Shown: piece by piece, positions 25,848-34,714 of the stretch
How the letters are laid out: every line of letters starts with the position of its first letter
How positions within the stretch are numbered: the first letter of the stretch is position 1
Source of the DNA: Bacillota bacterium
GTDB lineage: Bacteria > Bacillota > Bacilli > Paenibacillales > Paenibacillaceae
DNA: 64,000 bases
Reading direction: 5' to 3'
Assembly: GCA_023391635.1 (NCBI GenBank)
Contig: JAEWAQ010000012.1
Location: 62,001-126,000, forward strand
The notes under the pieces: generated by a model
Database searches by the model: none
What the model was told of the DNA's origin: nothing
Seen by the model: the letters and a program-made list of their open reading frames with translations, nothing else
Position numbers and translations under genes: made by a program

Positions 25848-28103
25848 TCATTTCCGATTCTCTTTGCGGTATTGCCCCGGTGGAATCCCCACGAACTGTT
25901 TGAACGTCCGCGACAGATTTTGCACGGTGGCATAAGACAGTCTCTCGGCCATCTCCTTGAGTTCCATGTCGGTTTGCACCAACCAATCTTTGGCCTTATC
26001 CATTCTGAGTTGGATTAGATAGTCGCTGAAATTGACGCCTGCATATTCCTTAAACGCCCGGCTAAGCTGATAATGCGGCACGTTCAACCGATCGGCAATC
26101 TGCTGCAACGACAGATCGGACTGATAGTTTTCTTTCATCTCGATAATCGCTTGCTGAACCATTCGCTTGTTTCTGTCCATCCCTTCCAGATGCCTGATCA
26201 CGGCAGGAAATACCGTCTGCTTCAGCCAATCTGTAATGTTGCTCAGCGTACTCATCCCGTATAACTGCTTATACGGGTCGTCCTGCCACAACGGCTCGTT
26301 CTCTCGCCGGGATTCGGCCATCAGCCATTCCAGCTCACCGATCAAATAAGCAAACAAGCCCCGTACCGACTCAGAAGTATGAATGTATTGCGGCAGCGAT
26401 TTGACCATCTCCTGCAGCATCTCCTCAGCCGCTTGCTGCTGCCCATGCGCAAGATACGTGACGATCTGCTTCTGCCAACGCACCAGCGACAGCTCCGATT
26501 GCTGGATGGATGGCTGAATGTCAAGATACGTGATCAATCGGTTATCTCCGAGCAGAAGACGATATCCCAACAATTCCGCTGCATCCCGATAAGACTGGGA
26601 AATGCCGGATATGCCTTGCCGCCTGGCGCCGATCGACACCGTAACCGTGAACGCGAAATATTCCCTGAAGCTCGCCAATATTTCCTCCGCCGCTTCCGTC
26701 CACGGAGAGTCGCCGAGCGGATCCCCGGCAGCTTCCGCCGCGACGATGACCTGTCCTAGCGTACTGGCAACGAGTACGATTCGAAGCCTGTCGGCGACGA
26801 TCTCTTCCACCATCTTGCGAAACGCGTACATCAGCAATGATTGATCCTTCTCATTATACTGCTTTTGGAAATAGTGGTAGTCATCCATTTCGACAAGCAT
26901 CACGCTGATGTGCGATCCTTGCTGAGACGCAAGATGCTCCTCGGCGTACCGTTCCATCTCGGCGGAAGAAAGTTCCCCTTTGATCAACTTAAGCGCGAAT
27001 GATTCCTTGACGAACGGCAGTTGCTCGCCAAGCTGCAGCCTGAGTTGTTCGTTGGCATGGACGGTTTTCTGAATAAAAGAATCGATCGCCTCCAGACCGT
27101 CTGCTTCCTTGCCGTCTGTTACTTTGCCGAGGAGCCTGCGGATCGGGTAATAGAGACGATTGGAACCGATTAGCGCGACGAACAACCAGATCAGGACGAT
27201 AACGCCAACGAGAGCCCAAGTCGTCAACCGGATAAAGACCGCCTGCCGCTCGAGCTGCCTGACCGGAACCATCGCCACATAGGTCCAATCGTTGGTAGTT
27301 GATTTCAGGACGGACAAGCTGTAATCGATATTCTTAACGGTCAGCAAGCTTCGAAGGCCCTCTTCCTGATTTCGGAAACGGTACAATTCCGAAGATGTGG
27401 CCAGCTGCTCACCGATGTCTTCTGATTCCTGTCCGGCGATGACAATCCCCTGGCTGTCCAATATGAATAGCTTGCGATCCCGGCCGAGAGACGCTTCGCT
27501 CAGCAGGCTGTTCATTCGAGCGGCATCCAGGTGCAGAATGATCACGCCGTTCGCCGTATCGCCGTATATGATCGGAACCGGGCGCAGCAGCAGCAGTTCC
27601 TTCTGATTAGGGACTGTGCCAGGCGGCACAAATACGCCTGCATTGTAGCGGACCGGTGTCGCACGGATCAAATCTTGGTAAGGAAAGTCCTCCACGTCGA
27701 TCAGACCATAGCGAGTCGAATAAACTTTGTCGTAATGATTGAACACAAGTGAAATTTCGTATTCGATATCAGACAGGTTCTTCTGCAGGTGGAGTGTGTG
27801 AATCATTTCCGCAGTCTCATTGAAATATTGCGACAATGGGCCGACTTCTGCTAACTTCACCACGGACAACTGGGTGGCAAACTGAATGGAAGCCTTATCC
27901 AGCGAGCGCAATGTTTGATCGACGCTCCTCTGAACTTGCTTCAGAATAATTCGCTGACTGTTATTTACCTCTTTCTGCACTTCCCGCGAGGAAATCCAGG
28001 AGGACACCATGCCCACCAGCAGCAAGGGAACGATACTGATGACAAGCGAATAATAGAATAGTTTCTTCTTGAAAGTCGTTCGCCCGAATAAACGCTTTGC
28101 CAT
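25848..28103 (-). CDS. Membrane-anchored AraC-family transcriptional regulator
   Basis: Protein of 751 residues with an N-terminal helix (about 12-34), an extracellular sensor region to about 285, a second helix (about 287-308), a cytoplasmic middle part resembling degenerate GGDEF-like linkers of this group, and a C-terminal AraC double helix-turn-helix (LQQIADRLNVPHYQLSRAFKEY ... LSYATVQNLSRTFKQFVGIPP). This one-component architecture is common in Paenibacillus beside LplABC importers. The starting ATG at 28103 is followed at once by the basic MAKRLFGR stretch expected before a membrane helix. Likely controls the two genes preceded by the duplicated promoter block (inferred). Confidence 0.9.
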   Translation of the reverse strand: MAKRLFGRTTFKKKLFYYSLVISIVPLLLVGMVSSWISSREVQKEVNNSQRIILKQVQRSVDQTLRSLDKASIQFATQLSVVKLAEVGPLSQYFNETAEMIHTLHLQKNLSDIEYEISLVFNHYDKVYSTRYGLIDVEDFPYQDLIRATPVRYNAGVFVPPGTVPNQKELLLLRPVPIIYGDTANGVIILHLDAARMNSLLSEASLGRDRKLFILDSQGIVIAGQESEDIGEQLATSSELYRFRNQEEGLRSLLTVKNIDYSLSVLKSTTNDWTYVAMVPVRQLERQAVFIRLTTWALVGVIVLIWLFVALIGSNRLYYPIRRLLGKVTDGKEADGLEAIDSFIQKTVHANEQLRLQLGEQLPFVKESFALKLIKGELSSAEMERYAEEHLASQQGSHISVMLVEMDDYHYFQKQYNEKDQSLLMYAFRKMVEEIVADRLRIVLVASTLGQVIVAAEAAGDPLGDSPWTEAAEEILASFREYFAFTVTVSIGARRQGISGISQSYRDAAELLGYRLLLGDNRLITYLDIQPSIQQSELSLVRWQKQIVTYLAHGQQQAAEEMLQEMVKSLPQYIHTSESVRGLFAYLIGELEWLMAESRRENEPLWQDDPYKQLYGMSTLSNITDWLKQTVFPAVIRHLEGMDRNKRMVQQAIIEMKENYQSDLSLQQIADRLNVPHYQLSRAFKEYAGVNFSDYLIQLRMDKAKDWLVQTDMELKEMAERLSYATVQNLSRTFKQFVGIPPGQYRKENRK

Positions 28104-28212
28104 AATCCACAGCTCCCTTGGCGCTGGTGGTCAAAACTTCCCTTTCTTCATTATAGAAAAGGAGCATCTACTGGACAACAGAAGAAATGCTTGCCGATCA
28201 TGAGACTGAAGG

Positions 28213-29082
28213 CTATTCCCTGAACCCCTCTCCGTGCACTTCGTACAAATTCCCGATGATCATGAAGGCAGCAGGATCGACAGCCAGAACGATATTTTTC
28301 AGCTTGGCCGTTTCCCTCCGCGATACGATGCAATACACGGCGTCTTGGGTCGCATTCGTATAGGCGCCCTTAGCCGGAAAAATCGTTGCGCCCCTGTCCA
28401 GATGCTTGGCGATCTCCGCCACGATGCGTTGCCCTTCTCTCGAAATAATCATGAAATCTCTCGCTTGTCTGGCGCCCAGGCTGACATAATCGATCAACTT
28501 CACGGAAACAAACAAATAGACTAGCGTATACAGAATCTTTTCCTGCGGTATGTACAGCAAGGAAGCTCCCAAAATGAAAATATCAATGACGAACATGGTT
28601 CGGCCGATACTCCAGCTTTTTCTCTGATGCAAAATGCTGGCTACGATATCATAGCCGCCTGTCGTACCGCCATAACGGAATACGATTCCCAGTCCGCCTC
28701 CGCCGATTGCACCCCCGCATACCGCATACAGGAACATATCGTTCTTGTTTGCCAACGGAATAATCCATGCATGAGCGATCGCGACTTCCATCACAAGCAA
28801 AAAAAACGCAAGGGACAGCACACCCAAAATGGTCAGCAGCATCTTGGGTGCGCCGAGCAGTCGAAATCCGACAATAAACAAAGGAATATTCAGTACAAGC
28901 GTCGTCAGCGAGGGAGGGATGCCCATACTGTAATTCGCCAGCAGGGCGATCCCGGCCACTCCACCGTCCATAAAGTGATTCGGTGCGATAAAGTAATGAA
29001 AACCAAATGCATACATCGCTGTGCCAAACATCACGGGAAGCCACATCTTCATTTTCAATTTGTTCAGCACAGCGTACAGCAA
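28213..29082 (-). CDS. YitT-family membrane protein (DUF161/DUF2179)
   Basis: Membrane protein of 289 residues with five or so helices at the N-terminal side (FGFHYFIAPNHFMDGGVAGIALL is family-typical) and a C-terminal DUF2179 cytoplasmic domain (TIFPAKGAYTNATQDAVYCIV). Function of the family is unknown. The start is uncertain: TTG 29082 is only one base after AAGGAGG, while GTG 29070 is 13 bases away; one of them must be used. It is 24 bases downstream of the sugar-binding lipoprotein gene and interrupts the usual importer gene order. Confidence 0.85.
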   Translation of the reverse strand: MLYAVLNKLKMKMWLPVMFGTAMYAFGFHYFIAPNHFMDGGVAGIALLANYSMGIPPSLTTLVLNIPLFIVGFRLLGAPKMLLTILGVLSLAFFLLVMEVAIAHAWIIPLANKNDMFLYAVCGGAIGGGGLGIVFRYGGTTGGYDIVASILHQRKSWSIGRTMFVIDIFILGASLLYIPQEKILYTLVYLFVSVKLIDYVSLGARQARDFMIISREGQRIVAEIAKHLDRGATIFPAKGAYTNATQDAVYCIVSRRETAKLKNIVLAVDPAAFMIIGNLYEVHGEGFRE

Positions 29083-29106
29083 TCCTCCTTGCGCTACTAC
29101 CCGCAG

Positions 29107-30717
29107 TTACTTCCAGACGAGGTCGGTGTATCCCCGCTCCTTGATGCCTTCGTTCATTTCCTTGATCACTTGCTCGCCGCCCATCTCCATATACTTCTGC
29201 ACCATAGCGTCCCAATCCGACACGGGGCGCTGACCGACAATCATCTTGGTTTGTTCGTTGAGAAGGTAGGTTGCGAGATCGGCGCCCTTCGCCGTTTCCG
29301 TCGGCGGCAGAATGCCGTGGTTCGGAGCATAGTAATGCGGCATGCTTTCGTTCAGCGCGTCCAGGTCATTAACGATTTGTTTCAATTTCGGCTCGGTATA
29401 AACCGCGCTGAAGTCTTGTTTGACGCTGGACGGAACCCAAGTCGTGCTGTCCTGGAAGTACAAGGCCGGTCTCATTCCTTTATCCGGGTCGATGAACTCG
29501 ATTTTGCCGTCTGTGATTCGATATCCTTTGTTCTCCCCGCCATTAACGAAGTCGAAGTCTTTGTTCGCCGAATTCCTCTCCGACTCAGGGTAATACTGTC
29601 TGGAAAATTCATGGATCTCCAGAATTTTGGCCAATTTATCCGGATCTTTGGCCAACTCTGCATTGAAAGCGTTATACCGGGAATCCCAGGCCCCCGATGT
29701 AAAGCCCTGATGCCCGTCAGGCTGCTTGAACGGCGCAAGAACCTCGAATTCCGCATCGGGATACAGCTTCAACAACCCCTGCATATACTCCTGGGACATA
29801 CCGGACACGGCAGCCAGGAAAATGCCTGCCTTGCCGGAATAGAAGTCTTTGTTCGTATCCGCCCAGTTGATGATCGCAAAGTCGGGGTTAATCGCCTTTT
29901 CCTTATACAGATCGGCCAGGAACTGGACAACTTGTTTGCGTCCCTGGGTAATCATGCCTGGAATAAAGTTGCCTTCGGCATCCTTGTGGTACCATGTTGT
30001 GCTTTGCCAATAAGGCCCCATGGAGAAATCTGGGCTGATGCCTTGCCCGACCGCGATCCCGTAGGTGTCCGCCTTGCCGTTGTCGTCAGGGTCGTTCTTC
30101 GCGAAAGCGATGGCCACCTCGGTAAGCTCTTCGTAGTTCGTCGGCGCATTCAGTTCCAATTTTTTCAGCCAATCCTTGCGAATGATCCAGGAGATGCCCT
30201 GGTTCGGCCAATACGAAGGAATCCCGTAAATTTTGCCGTTTACCCGGTACAAGTCCCAAAGCGGCTCTGGAATGTCGCTGATGGAAGGATATTTTTGAAT
30301 CATATCATCCGTGATTTCCAGGAAGGCGCCCTGTTTGGCGAGTTTGGCAAACTGGTTGGTGTAATCGTGAACGAATCCGACCATGTCGGGCATCCCGCCG
30401 CCGGCAATGACGGCTGTCAGTTTCTCGATATAGTTGGCAACCGGAACAACGTCCACCTTATAATCGACGTTGAACCTTTCGTTCAGCATTTTTTGGCCAG
30501 GCCCGTCCGGCACGGGAGGGTTGCCCCAGGTCAGCGTGATCCCCCTGATCGTTTGCTTCTTTTCAACTTTTGGCGTTTCCGACGGGCTTGTGCTCTCCGA
30601 CGATTTCACGCTTGCCGAGGGGCCCCCCTGTTCGGGCTCTTTGGTCCCTCCCGTACTGCATGCGGCCAGTACCAACGATATGGCCAACAATAATCCGGCA
30701 ACCTTCTTTATGCTCAT
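29107..30717 (-). CDS. Sugar-binding lipoprotein (LplA/YtcQ-like)
   Basis: Protein of 536 residues with lipobox LAAC (Cys20) followed by a Gly/Ser/Thr-rich spacer. The length and motifs (YIEKLTAVIAGGGMPDMVGF, ALYFQDSTTWVPSSVKQDF) fit the large LplA-type binding proteins. ATG 30717 has GGAGGG at good distance; the frame to 30807 lies in the promoter block. No permease follows directly; the nearest unpaired LplB/LplC genes are at 20741-22619. The duplicated promoter block upstream ties it to the propeller gene. Confidence 0.9.
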   Translation of the reverse strand: MSIKKVAGLLLAISLVLAACSTGGTKEPEQGGPSASVKSSESTSPSETPKVEKKQTIRGITLTWGNPPVPDGPGQKMLNERFNVDYKVDVVPVANYIEKLTAVIAGGGMPDMVGFVHDYTNQFAKLAKQGAFLEITDDMIQKYPSISDIPEPLWDLYRVNGKIYGIPSYWPNQGISWIIRKDWLKKLELNAPTNYEELTEVAIAFAKNDPDDNGKADTYGIAVGQGISPDFSMGPYWQSTTWYHKDAEGNFIPGMITQGRKQVVQFLADLYKEKAINPDFAIINWADTNKDFYSGKAGIFLAAVSGMSQEYMQGLLKLYPDAEFEVLAPFKQPDGHQGFTSGAWDSRYNAFNAELAKDPDKLAKILEIHEFSRQYYPESERNSANKDFDFVNGGENKGYRITDGKIEFIDPDKGMRPALYFQDSTTWVPSSVKQDFSAVYTEPKLKQIVNDLDALNESMPHYYAPNHGILPPTETAKGADLATYLLNEQTKMIVGQRPVSDWDAMVQKYMEMGGEQVIKEMNEGIKERGYTDLVWK

Positions 30718-30755
30718 TCCGCGTCCCTCCGAGTGATTTCGATTCTTCATTCCAT

Positions 30756-30919
30756 TCAACCTTATAGAATAACCGAAACAGGAGCAATGCTCACTTGTAA
30801 TTCCCAATGCAAGCCAAGATACAAACCTGCACCCGAAGATAAATTGTCTAATCGAGCAGGTGTTAGAAGCAAGGGAACGAATCTACGTTCCGGTTGGAAT
30901 TAGAGGATTCCAAAGTCAA
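30756..30919 (-). promoter_or_regulatory. Promoter block of the lipoprotein gene, duplicated at 25637-25800
   Basis: Gap-free counterpart of 25637-25800 (67 of 75 identical bases at 30772-30846). On the minus strand CATTGC, 17 bases, TATAAG form a weak candidate promoter; the best-conserved bases lie upstream of it. This is most of the gene-free interval 30718-31016. Confidence 0.6.
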
Positions 30920-30952
30920 AAGCCAGGCGGGGATGTTACCCCAGCCTGGCTT
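30920..30952 (-). terminator. Terminator after the SGNH hydrolase gene
   Basis: Arms AAGCCAGGC (30920-30928) and GCCTGGCTT (30944-30952) with an inner GGGG/CCCC pairing; on the minus strand it is followed by TTTTGACTTT. It closes the long operon starting near 42.4 kb. The same hairpin occurs at 25801-25832. Confidence 0.7.
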
Positions 30953-30974
30953 CCAACTTTATGGAAAGACTATT

Positions 30975-31048
30975 GTTATTGAATTGTCTGCGCTGCTGCC
31001 AAGGCCGTTCGTTCTATTATAAATAGGCACTCACCGCGCTCGCAACGG
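30975..31048. repeat. Duplicated segment at the SGNH gene 3' end (copy of 17525-17594)
   Basis: Covers the last codons of the SGNH gene and about 40 bases beyond. The non-coding part, read on the minus strand, parallels the extended N-terminal region of nagA (codons for R-T-N-x-x-G-S-S-x-D-N-S-I-T), then ends in a stop after about six more codons. It looks like the vestige of a nagA start that once followed this gene. Confidence 0.6.
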
Positions 31049-31565
31049 CTGCGGCGCAAGCTTCGCTGCCTTGCCGCGTGAGATGCAGATGGTCTTCGCC
31101 GATATAGGCGTCCGGATCGCGCTTGACGATCGCATTCAGGTCGTTGATCGCAACGTTATCCGTCCGCATCAGGCCCAGGATCGCTTTATTGTACCTGTCG
31201 ATCTCCTGATTGTTGCAGTTGACGTTGTTCGGGTTAACGGGAGTCGTCGTCGCCCAAATGATAGATGCGCCGGAGCGCTTGAGTCGATCGAGAATTTTTC
31301 GAACCGTCCCGACGTATTCGTCAAGAGACGTGAAGACGCCATGTTCCGTTGAGAGGTGAAAAAGATCCCAGATGCCATTATTCCAATGAATGACATCGGG
31401 TTTGCCCAGGGTTTCGAGCCAGTGGTCAGCATACCATAACGTATATTTCGCGAATCTACAGTTATCCTCCGGGCCGACCACTTCAGCGATTCCCGCCAAT
31501 CTTGTCTGAACCAAGGGCATATAGGCGATACGAATCGAATCTCCAAGCAGCAAAACTTTTTTCAT
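31017..31565 (-). CDS. SGNH/GDSL-family hydrolase
   Basis: Small protein of 182 residues with the family blocks: VLLLGDSIR with nucleophile Ser10, the Asn block HWNNGIWDL, and DHLHLTRQG carrying the catalytic Asp and His. No signal peptide, so it is cytoplasmic and may deacylate imported glycan fragments. It starts 15 bases after the ceramidase-like gene and ends the operon before the terminator at 30920. Complete. Confidence 0.85.
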   Translation of the reverse strand: MKKVLLLGDSIRIAYMPLVQTRLAGIAEVVGPEDNCRFAKYTLWYADHWLETLGKPDVIHWNNGIWDLFHLSTEHGVFTSLDEYVGTVRKILDRLKRSGASIIWATTTPVNPNNVNCNNQEIDRYNKAILGLMRTDNVAINDLNAIVKRDPDAYIGEDHLHLTRQGSEACAAAVASAVSAYL

Positions 31566-31580
31566 GCCGCATTCCCCTCA

Positions 31581-32870
31581 TCACTTTTGCTTGGCGTCGC
31601 AGAGTTCCCGCACGGCGGCGTTCAGCGCTTCTTTCAATCTCGCTTCGGTCGCAGGAGCGAATGGGGCAGGCAGGCCGAAATAATAAGTGGAGTCGATCGG
31701 CTCATATCCGCCCTCCTCCAATTGTCTTGCCGTCGGAATATATCCGATCATTCCGTCGCTGTATGCGATCGGAAAGACCGCTTGATTGGAAATCGCTTTG
31801 AGATACAAACCGTATTCTACGACCACTTCCGCGTTCATGGCCAGCAGATTGAAGTCTTCGGCCAGAGCCAATCCCGTCATCTCGAGTGACATACTCGCAG
31901 GGATTCCTTCACGCCTTGAAAGCAACTTGCGGCTCCATTCTCCCATGACGCCCGGTTCGTCCGTCAGGGATTCCAGGTAATCGCGTTCTGGCAGCGCCTG
32001 CAGCGGCAGCGCGACGCTCATCCGGATAGATCGGAGATTAACGGAACCAACGCGGCGCATGGTCCCCGTCAACACCTTGTTTACGTCATCGGCCAAACGG
32101 TTGCCCAGCATGATAACTTGCGCGTCCGCGCCCATATCTGCATCATTAGGATTAATGTCTCCGCAAGTGCCTTGCAAGTAAGCGCAAACCGCGCCATCCC
32201 CGATCGATCGTTCCAGTTGCTCCATCGCAACGCCGGTGAACTCGGAGGAAACCAGGTTTTCCGCCGTCACGACCGGGTGGCACGCATAATGGACAAGCAC
32301 CGCTTTGACCCGGTCGTCGGACGTCGACTTATAACGAAGAATCGTCAGTTTACGATCTACCGGACCTTTCTCATTGGAGGCGATTTGTACCTGGTTTCCT
32401 CCCCGGCTCCTCCGATTTGTCGCAATGTCGCATTGGCCGTTTCCGATTTCCACGCTAACCGGTTCCATACCGGAGATTGCCGTATCGATTCCCTGCAGCA
32501 CCGTTGTTTCAAGCTCTGTAATGTAGGCAGGGTCGATGCCGCCGCCGTATTCAGAGAAACCGTCCCAGATCTGCGGACCCGAATGGGTGTGTGTGCCATG
32601 AAGAATAACGGTGTCCGCAGGCCAATGTTCGCGTATCCGCCGCTTCAACGGTTCGACCATCTGGCTCCCCCACCAGAGCAGGTCGGCGCTGACAAGTACG
32701 GCTGATGTCTTCAGGCCGTCCGCGTCACTATGCTCGAAACATAATATTCTTGCATACAAGGGATGCGAGATCCCTTCAAAAGCGCCTGCCGCCATCCTGG
32801 AAGCAAAGCCTCCAAGAGGAACCGGCCGGCTAGGCGTGATGTCCACTTTGGCTGTACCTATCGACAGCAT
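31581..32870 (-). CDS. Neutral/alkaline ceramidase N-terminal-like protein
   Basis: Protein of 429 residues resembling the N-terminal domain of neutral ceramidases: AKVDITPSRPVPLGGFA at the start, LVSADLLWW, and the metal-site motif GTHTHSGPQ. Many bacterial cousins sit in sugar-catabolism operons and have no shown ceramidase activity, so function is open. Without a signal peptide it should be cytoplasmic. Its start overlaps the upstream oxidoreductase gene by 41 bases; GGAGAGGAGACG precedes ATG 32870. Confidence 0.8.
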   Translation of the reverse strand: MLSIGTAKVDITPSRPVPLGGFASRMAAGAFEGISHPLYARILCFEHSDADGLKTSAVLVSADLLWWGSQMVEPLKRRIREHWPADTVILHGTHTHSGPQIWDGFSEYGGGIDPAYITELETTVLQGIDTAISGMEPVSVEIGNGQCDIATNRRSRGGNQVQIASNEKGPVDRKLTILRYKSTSDDRVKAVLVHYACHPVVTAENLVSSEFTGVAMEQLERSIGDGAVCAYLQGTCGDINPNDADMGADAQVIMLGNRLADDVNKVLTGTMRRVGSVNLRSIRMSVALPLQALPERDYLESLTDEPGVMGEWSRKLLSRREGIPASMSLEMTGLALAEDFNLLAMNAEVVVEYGLYLKAISNQAVFPIAYSDGMIGYIPTARQLEEGGYEPIDSTYYFGLPAPFAPATEARLKEALNAAVRELCDAKQK

Positions 32871-33870
32871 TGTCTCGTCTCCTCTCCAGCGATACGGGAA
32901 TGCCCAATCTTGCCGATTCGTACGCCGCGAGCGCTACGGTCGCGGCGGCCCGGCCGTCTTCGCCGGTCATCGGTGCCGGATGGCCCGACGTGACCGTATG
33001 GATGAAATCTTCGATCAGCTCTTCGTCCCCGCGGTCTCCCCAGTAGCTGAATTCGGCCAAGGCGCCTTCGCTGCGGTACAATTCGTTGGCTTGGGCAAAG
33101 ACATCGATGCCGATCATGCCACCCGTGCCAATAATCTCCATTGTTACGCTGCCCGGAGCGAGGGGCGTTGCCCCTCTCGACCAGCTGATGTCGAGCACCG
33201 CCTGTTGTCCGCCTCCGAATGCGGCGTGGATGAGAGCGGCGTCTTCGACGGCGCGTTCTTCGTCAGACCAACGTCCGATCTCCGCATAGACGGCATCGGG
33301 CTCGTCATTCGTCATCCAGCGCATCAGATCCGCGACAAGCACGCCATGCTCCATCACAACGCCTCCCCCCGCCAGGAAAGGATCGACGAACCACCCTTCG
33401 GGCAGCTTCCCGCGGCAGCTTCCTTTAAGGGCCAGCACGGTGCCGACGTCGCCGCGCGCCACGGCTCGTTTCGCTTCGCGAACAGCAGGCAAATAGCGGT
33501 AAGGAAAAGCCGTCATCAGCCGGACGCCCGCCTCCCGGCAAGCGCGGATCATGTCGTCCACGTCCTGCAGCGAGACGCCGAGCGGATTCTCGCATAGTAT
33601 GTGTTTGCCCGCACGCGCCGCGGCGATTGTCCATTCCGCGCGCCGCGCGTTCTCCGAACAGATCACGACCGCATCGATGGCCGAAGACAGCAGGGCGCGG
33701 GGCGTATCGAACACGGTCAGCCCCGCCGGCTCAAGTACGGTCGCCGCGCGGCGCGCATCTTCGTCCCATCCTCCCAGGACACGGACGTCGCCCCGATCAA
33801 GCAGCACGCTCAAATAACGATGAACATGCGGATGGGCAAAACCGACGATTCCGATATTTACGATATCCAA
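32830..33870 (-). CDS. Gfo/Idh/MocA-family oxidoreductase
   Basis: NAD(P)-dependent sugar or polyol dehydrogenase of 346 residues. The N-terminal Rossmann fold begins VNIGIVGFAHPHVHRYL, and the catalytic lysine motif appears as CENPLGVSL, where the family's usual EKP Lys is replaced by Asn (E-N-P). Loss of this Lys may change or abolish dehydrogenase activity. A TTG at 33870, nine bases after GGAGGAGG, is the best start. It overlaps the ceramidase-like gene and lies 19 bases after the end of the interrupted glycosidase frame. Confidence 0.85.
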   Translation of the reverse strand: MDIVNIGIVGFAHPHVHRYLSVLLDRGDVRVLGGWDEDARRAATVLEPAGLTVFDTPRALLSSAIDAVVICSENARRAEWTIAAARAGKHILCENPLGVSLQDVDDMIRACREAGVRLMTAFPYRYLPAVREAKRAVARGDVGTVLALKGSCRGKLPEGWFVDPFLAGGGVVMEHGVLVADLMRWMTNDEPDAVYAEIGRWSDEERAVEDAALIHAAFGGGQQAVLDISWSRGATPLAPGSVTMEIIGTGGMIGIDVFAQANELYRSEGALAEFSYWGDRGDEELIEDFIHTVTSGHPAPMTGEDGRAAATVALAAYESARLGIPVSLERRRDNAVDRYSQSGHHA

Positions 33871-33889
33871 GTGAAAGAACCTCCTCCGA

Positions 33890-34714
33890 TTATGTTCTGC
33901 CGGGAGCGACTGTAACAATCCCGCTCCTCATCATCCTTGATCCATCGGAGTATTCAACGAATACATAGTATGTTTTTCCGTTGTCGAGCTTCTTGATATG
34001 TGCTCCTTTTGAGTTGTAATTTACATTTTTATATTCCACAAAATCGTACGCCTTGCCGGTTTCGGAAATATAGACCTTATACCCTTTCCCGTTGGGCGAG
34101 ATAATATCAAAGTCGATATTCACATCCTTATTGCCCCGTGCAACGCCTGTTATGGGTATATCGGTTATTCTTGTGAAGAATTCCCTGATGATGTTAAACA
34201 CCCTGACACCGCGTCTGGGTCCTCCATAGCCCGGAACTACATTCTGCTCGGTAAAGGTCGATGTCCAGGCGGTGGTATCCTCAAAGCTCAAATTGTGCAT
34301 CGTCAGCCCCTCAACCGCAAGATTATCAAGTCTGATAATGACAGGGAGGCTGTTGATATCTTGTGCAATGTACATCCGGAAGGTAACATCCACAGTGCTT
34401 TTCCCCGCAGTGTAAGCCGAAGTATCCACCGTGTATCTTGCCCAGGGATTTGCGATAATTTGGGAAGCATCTCTGCTCCAGATTACGTTCCCGTCTGCCA
34501 GTAGCTGCAGCTGAACCTTGCTTGAATACGGAACAATTTCCACATGATATGGGTTTGGATTCGAATCCGAATAAATCCATTTGTCATTGCTATTATGAAA
34601 ATCGCCGTCACTTAAGGTAAAGCCCGAGGTCGACATGATTTTCCATTCCGTCTTTACGGGGTGCCAATAAACACCGTTCTTTTCATAGACCTTGAACGTG
34701 ATTACGGCATCCGG
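33890..34714 (-). pseudogene. Detached C-terminal part of the secreted glycosidase-like protein
   Basis: The reading frame of the gene at 34715-36472 continues without shift beyond its TAG stop (34715-34717) for another 274 codons to TAA at 33890. The continuation reads PDAVITFKVYEKNGVYW and completes a carbohydrate-binding-like module homologous to the preceding one (AKIQLRQINKQAVYWYP). It ends in a fibronectin-III-like domain (ISPNGKGYKVYISETGKAYDF). The first ATG in this part is 34636, but nothing suggests an independent gene: no ribosome site and a start inside a domain. It is therefore translated only by read-through or from an internal start. Confidence 0.7.

Noticed and set aside
28627..30693. 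Long plus-strand frame (688 codons) opposite YitT and the lipoprotein gene
   Set aside because: Both strands cannot code here with equal support; the minus strand has lipobox, ribosome sites and family motifs, the plus frame none.
33890..34714. Pyrrolysine or other recoding of the amber codon at 34715
   Set aside because: No pyl genes or recoding structure are visible in the window, and other genes here end normally; a nonsense mutation is the simpler reading.
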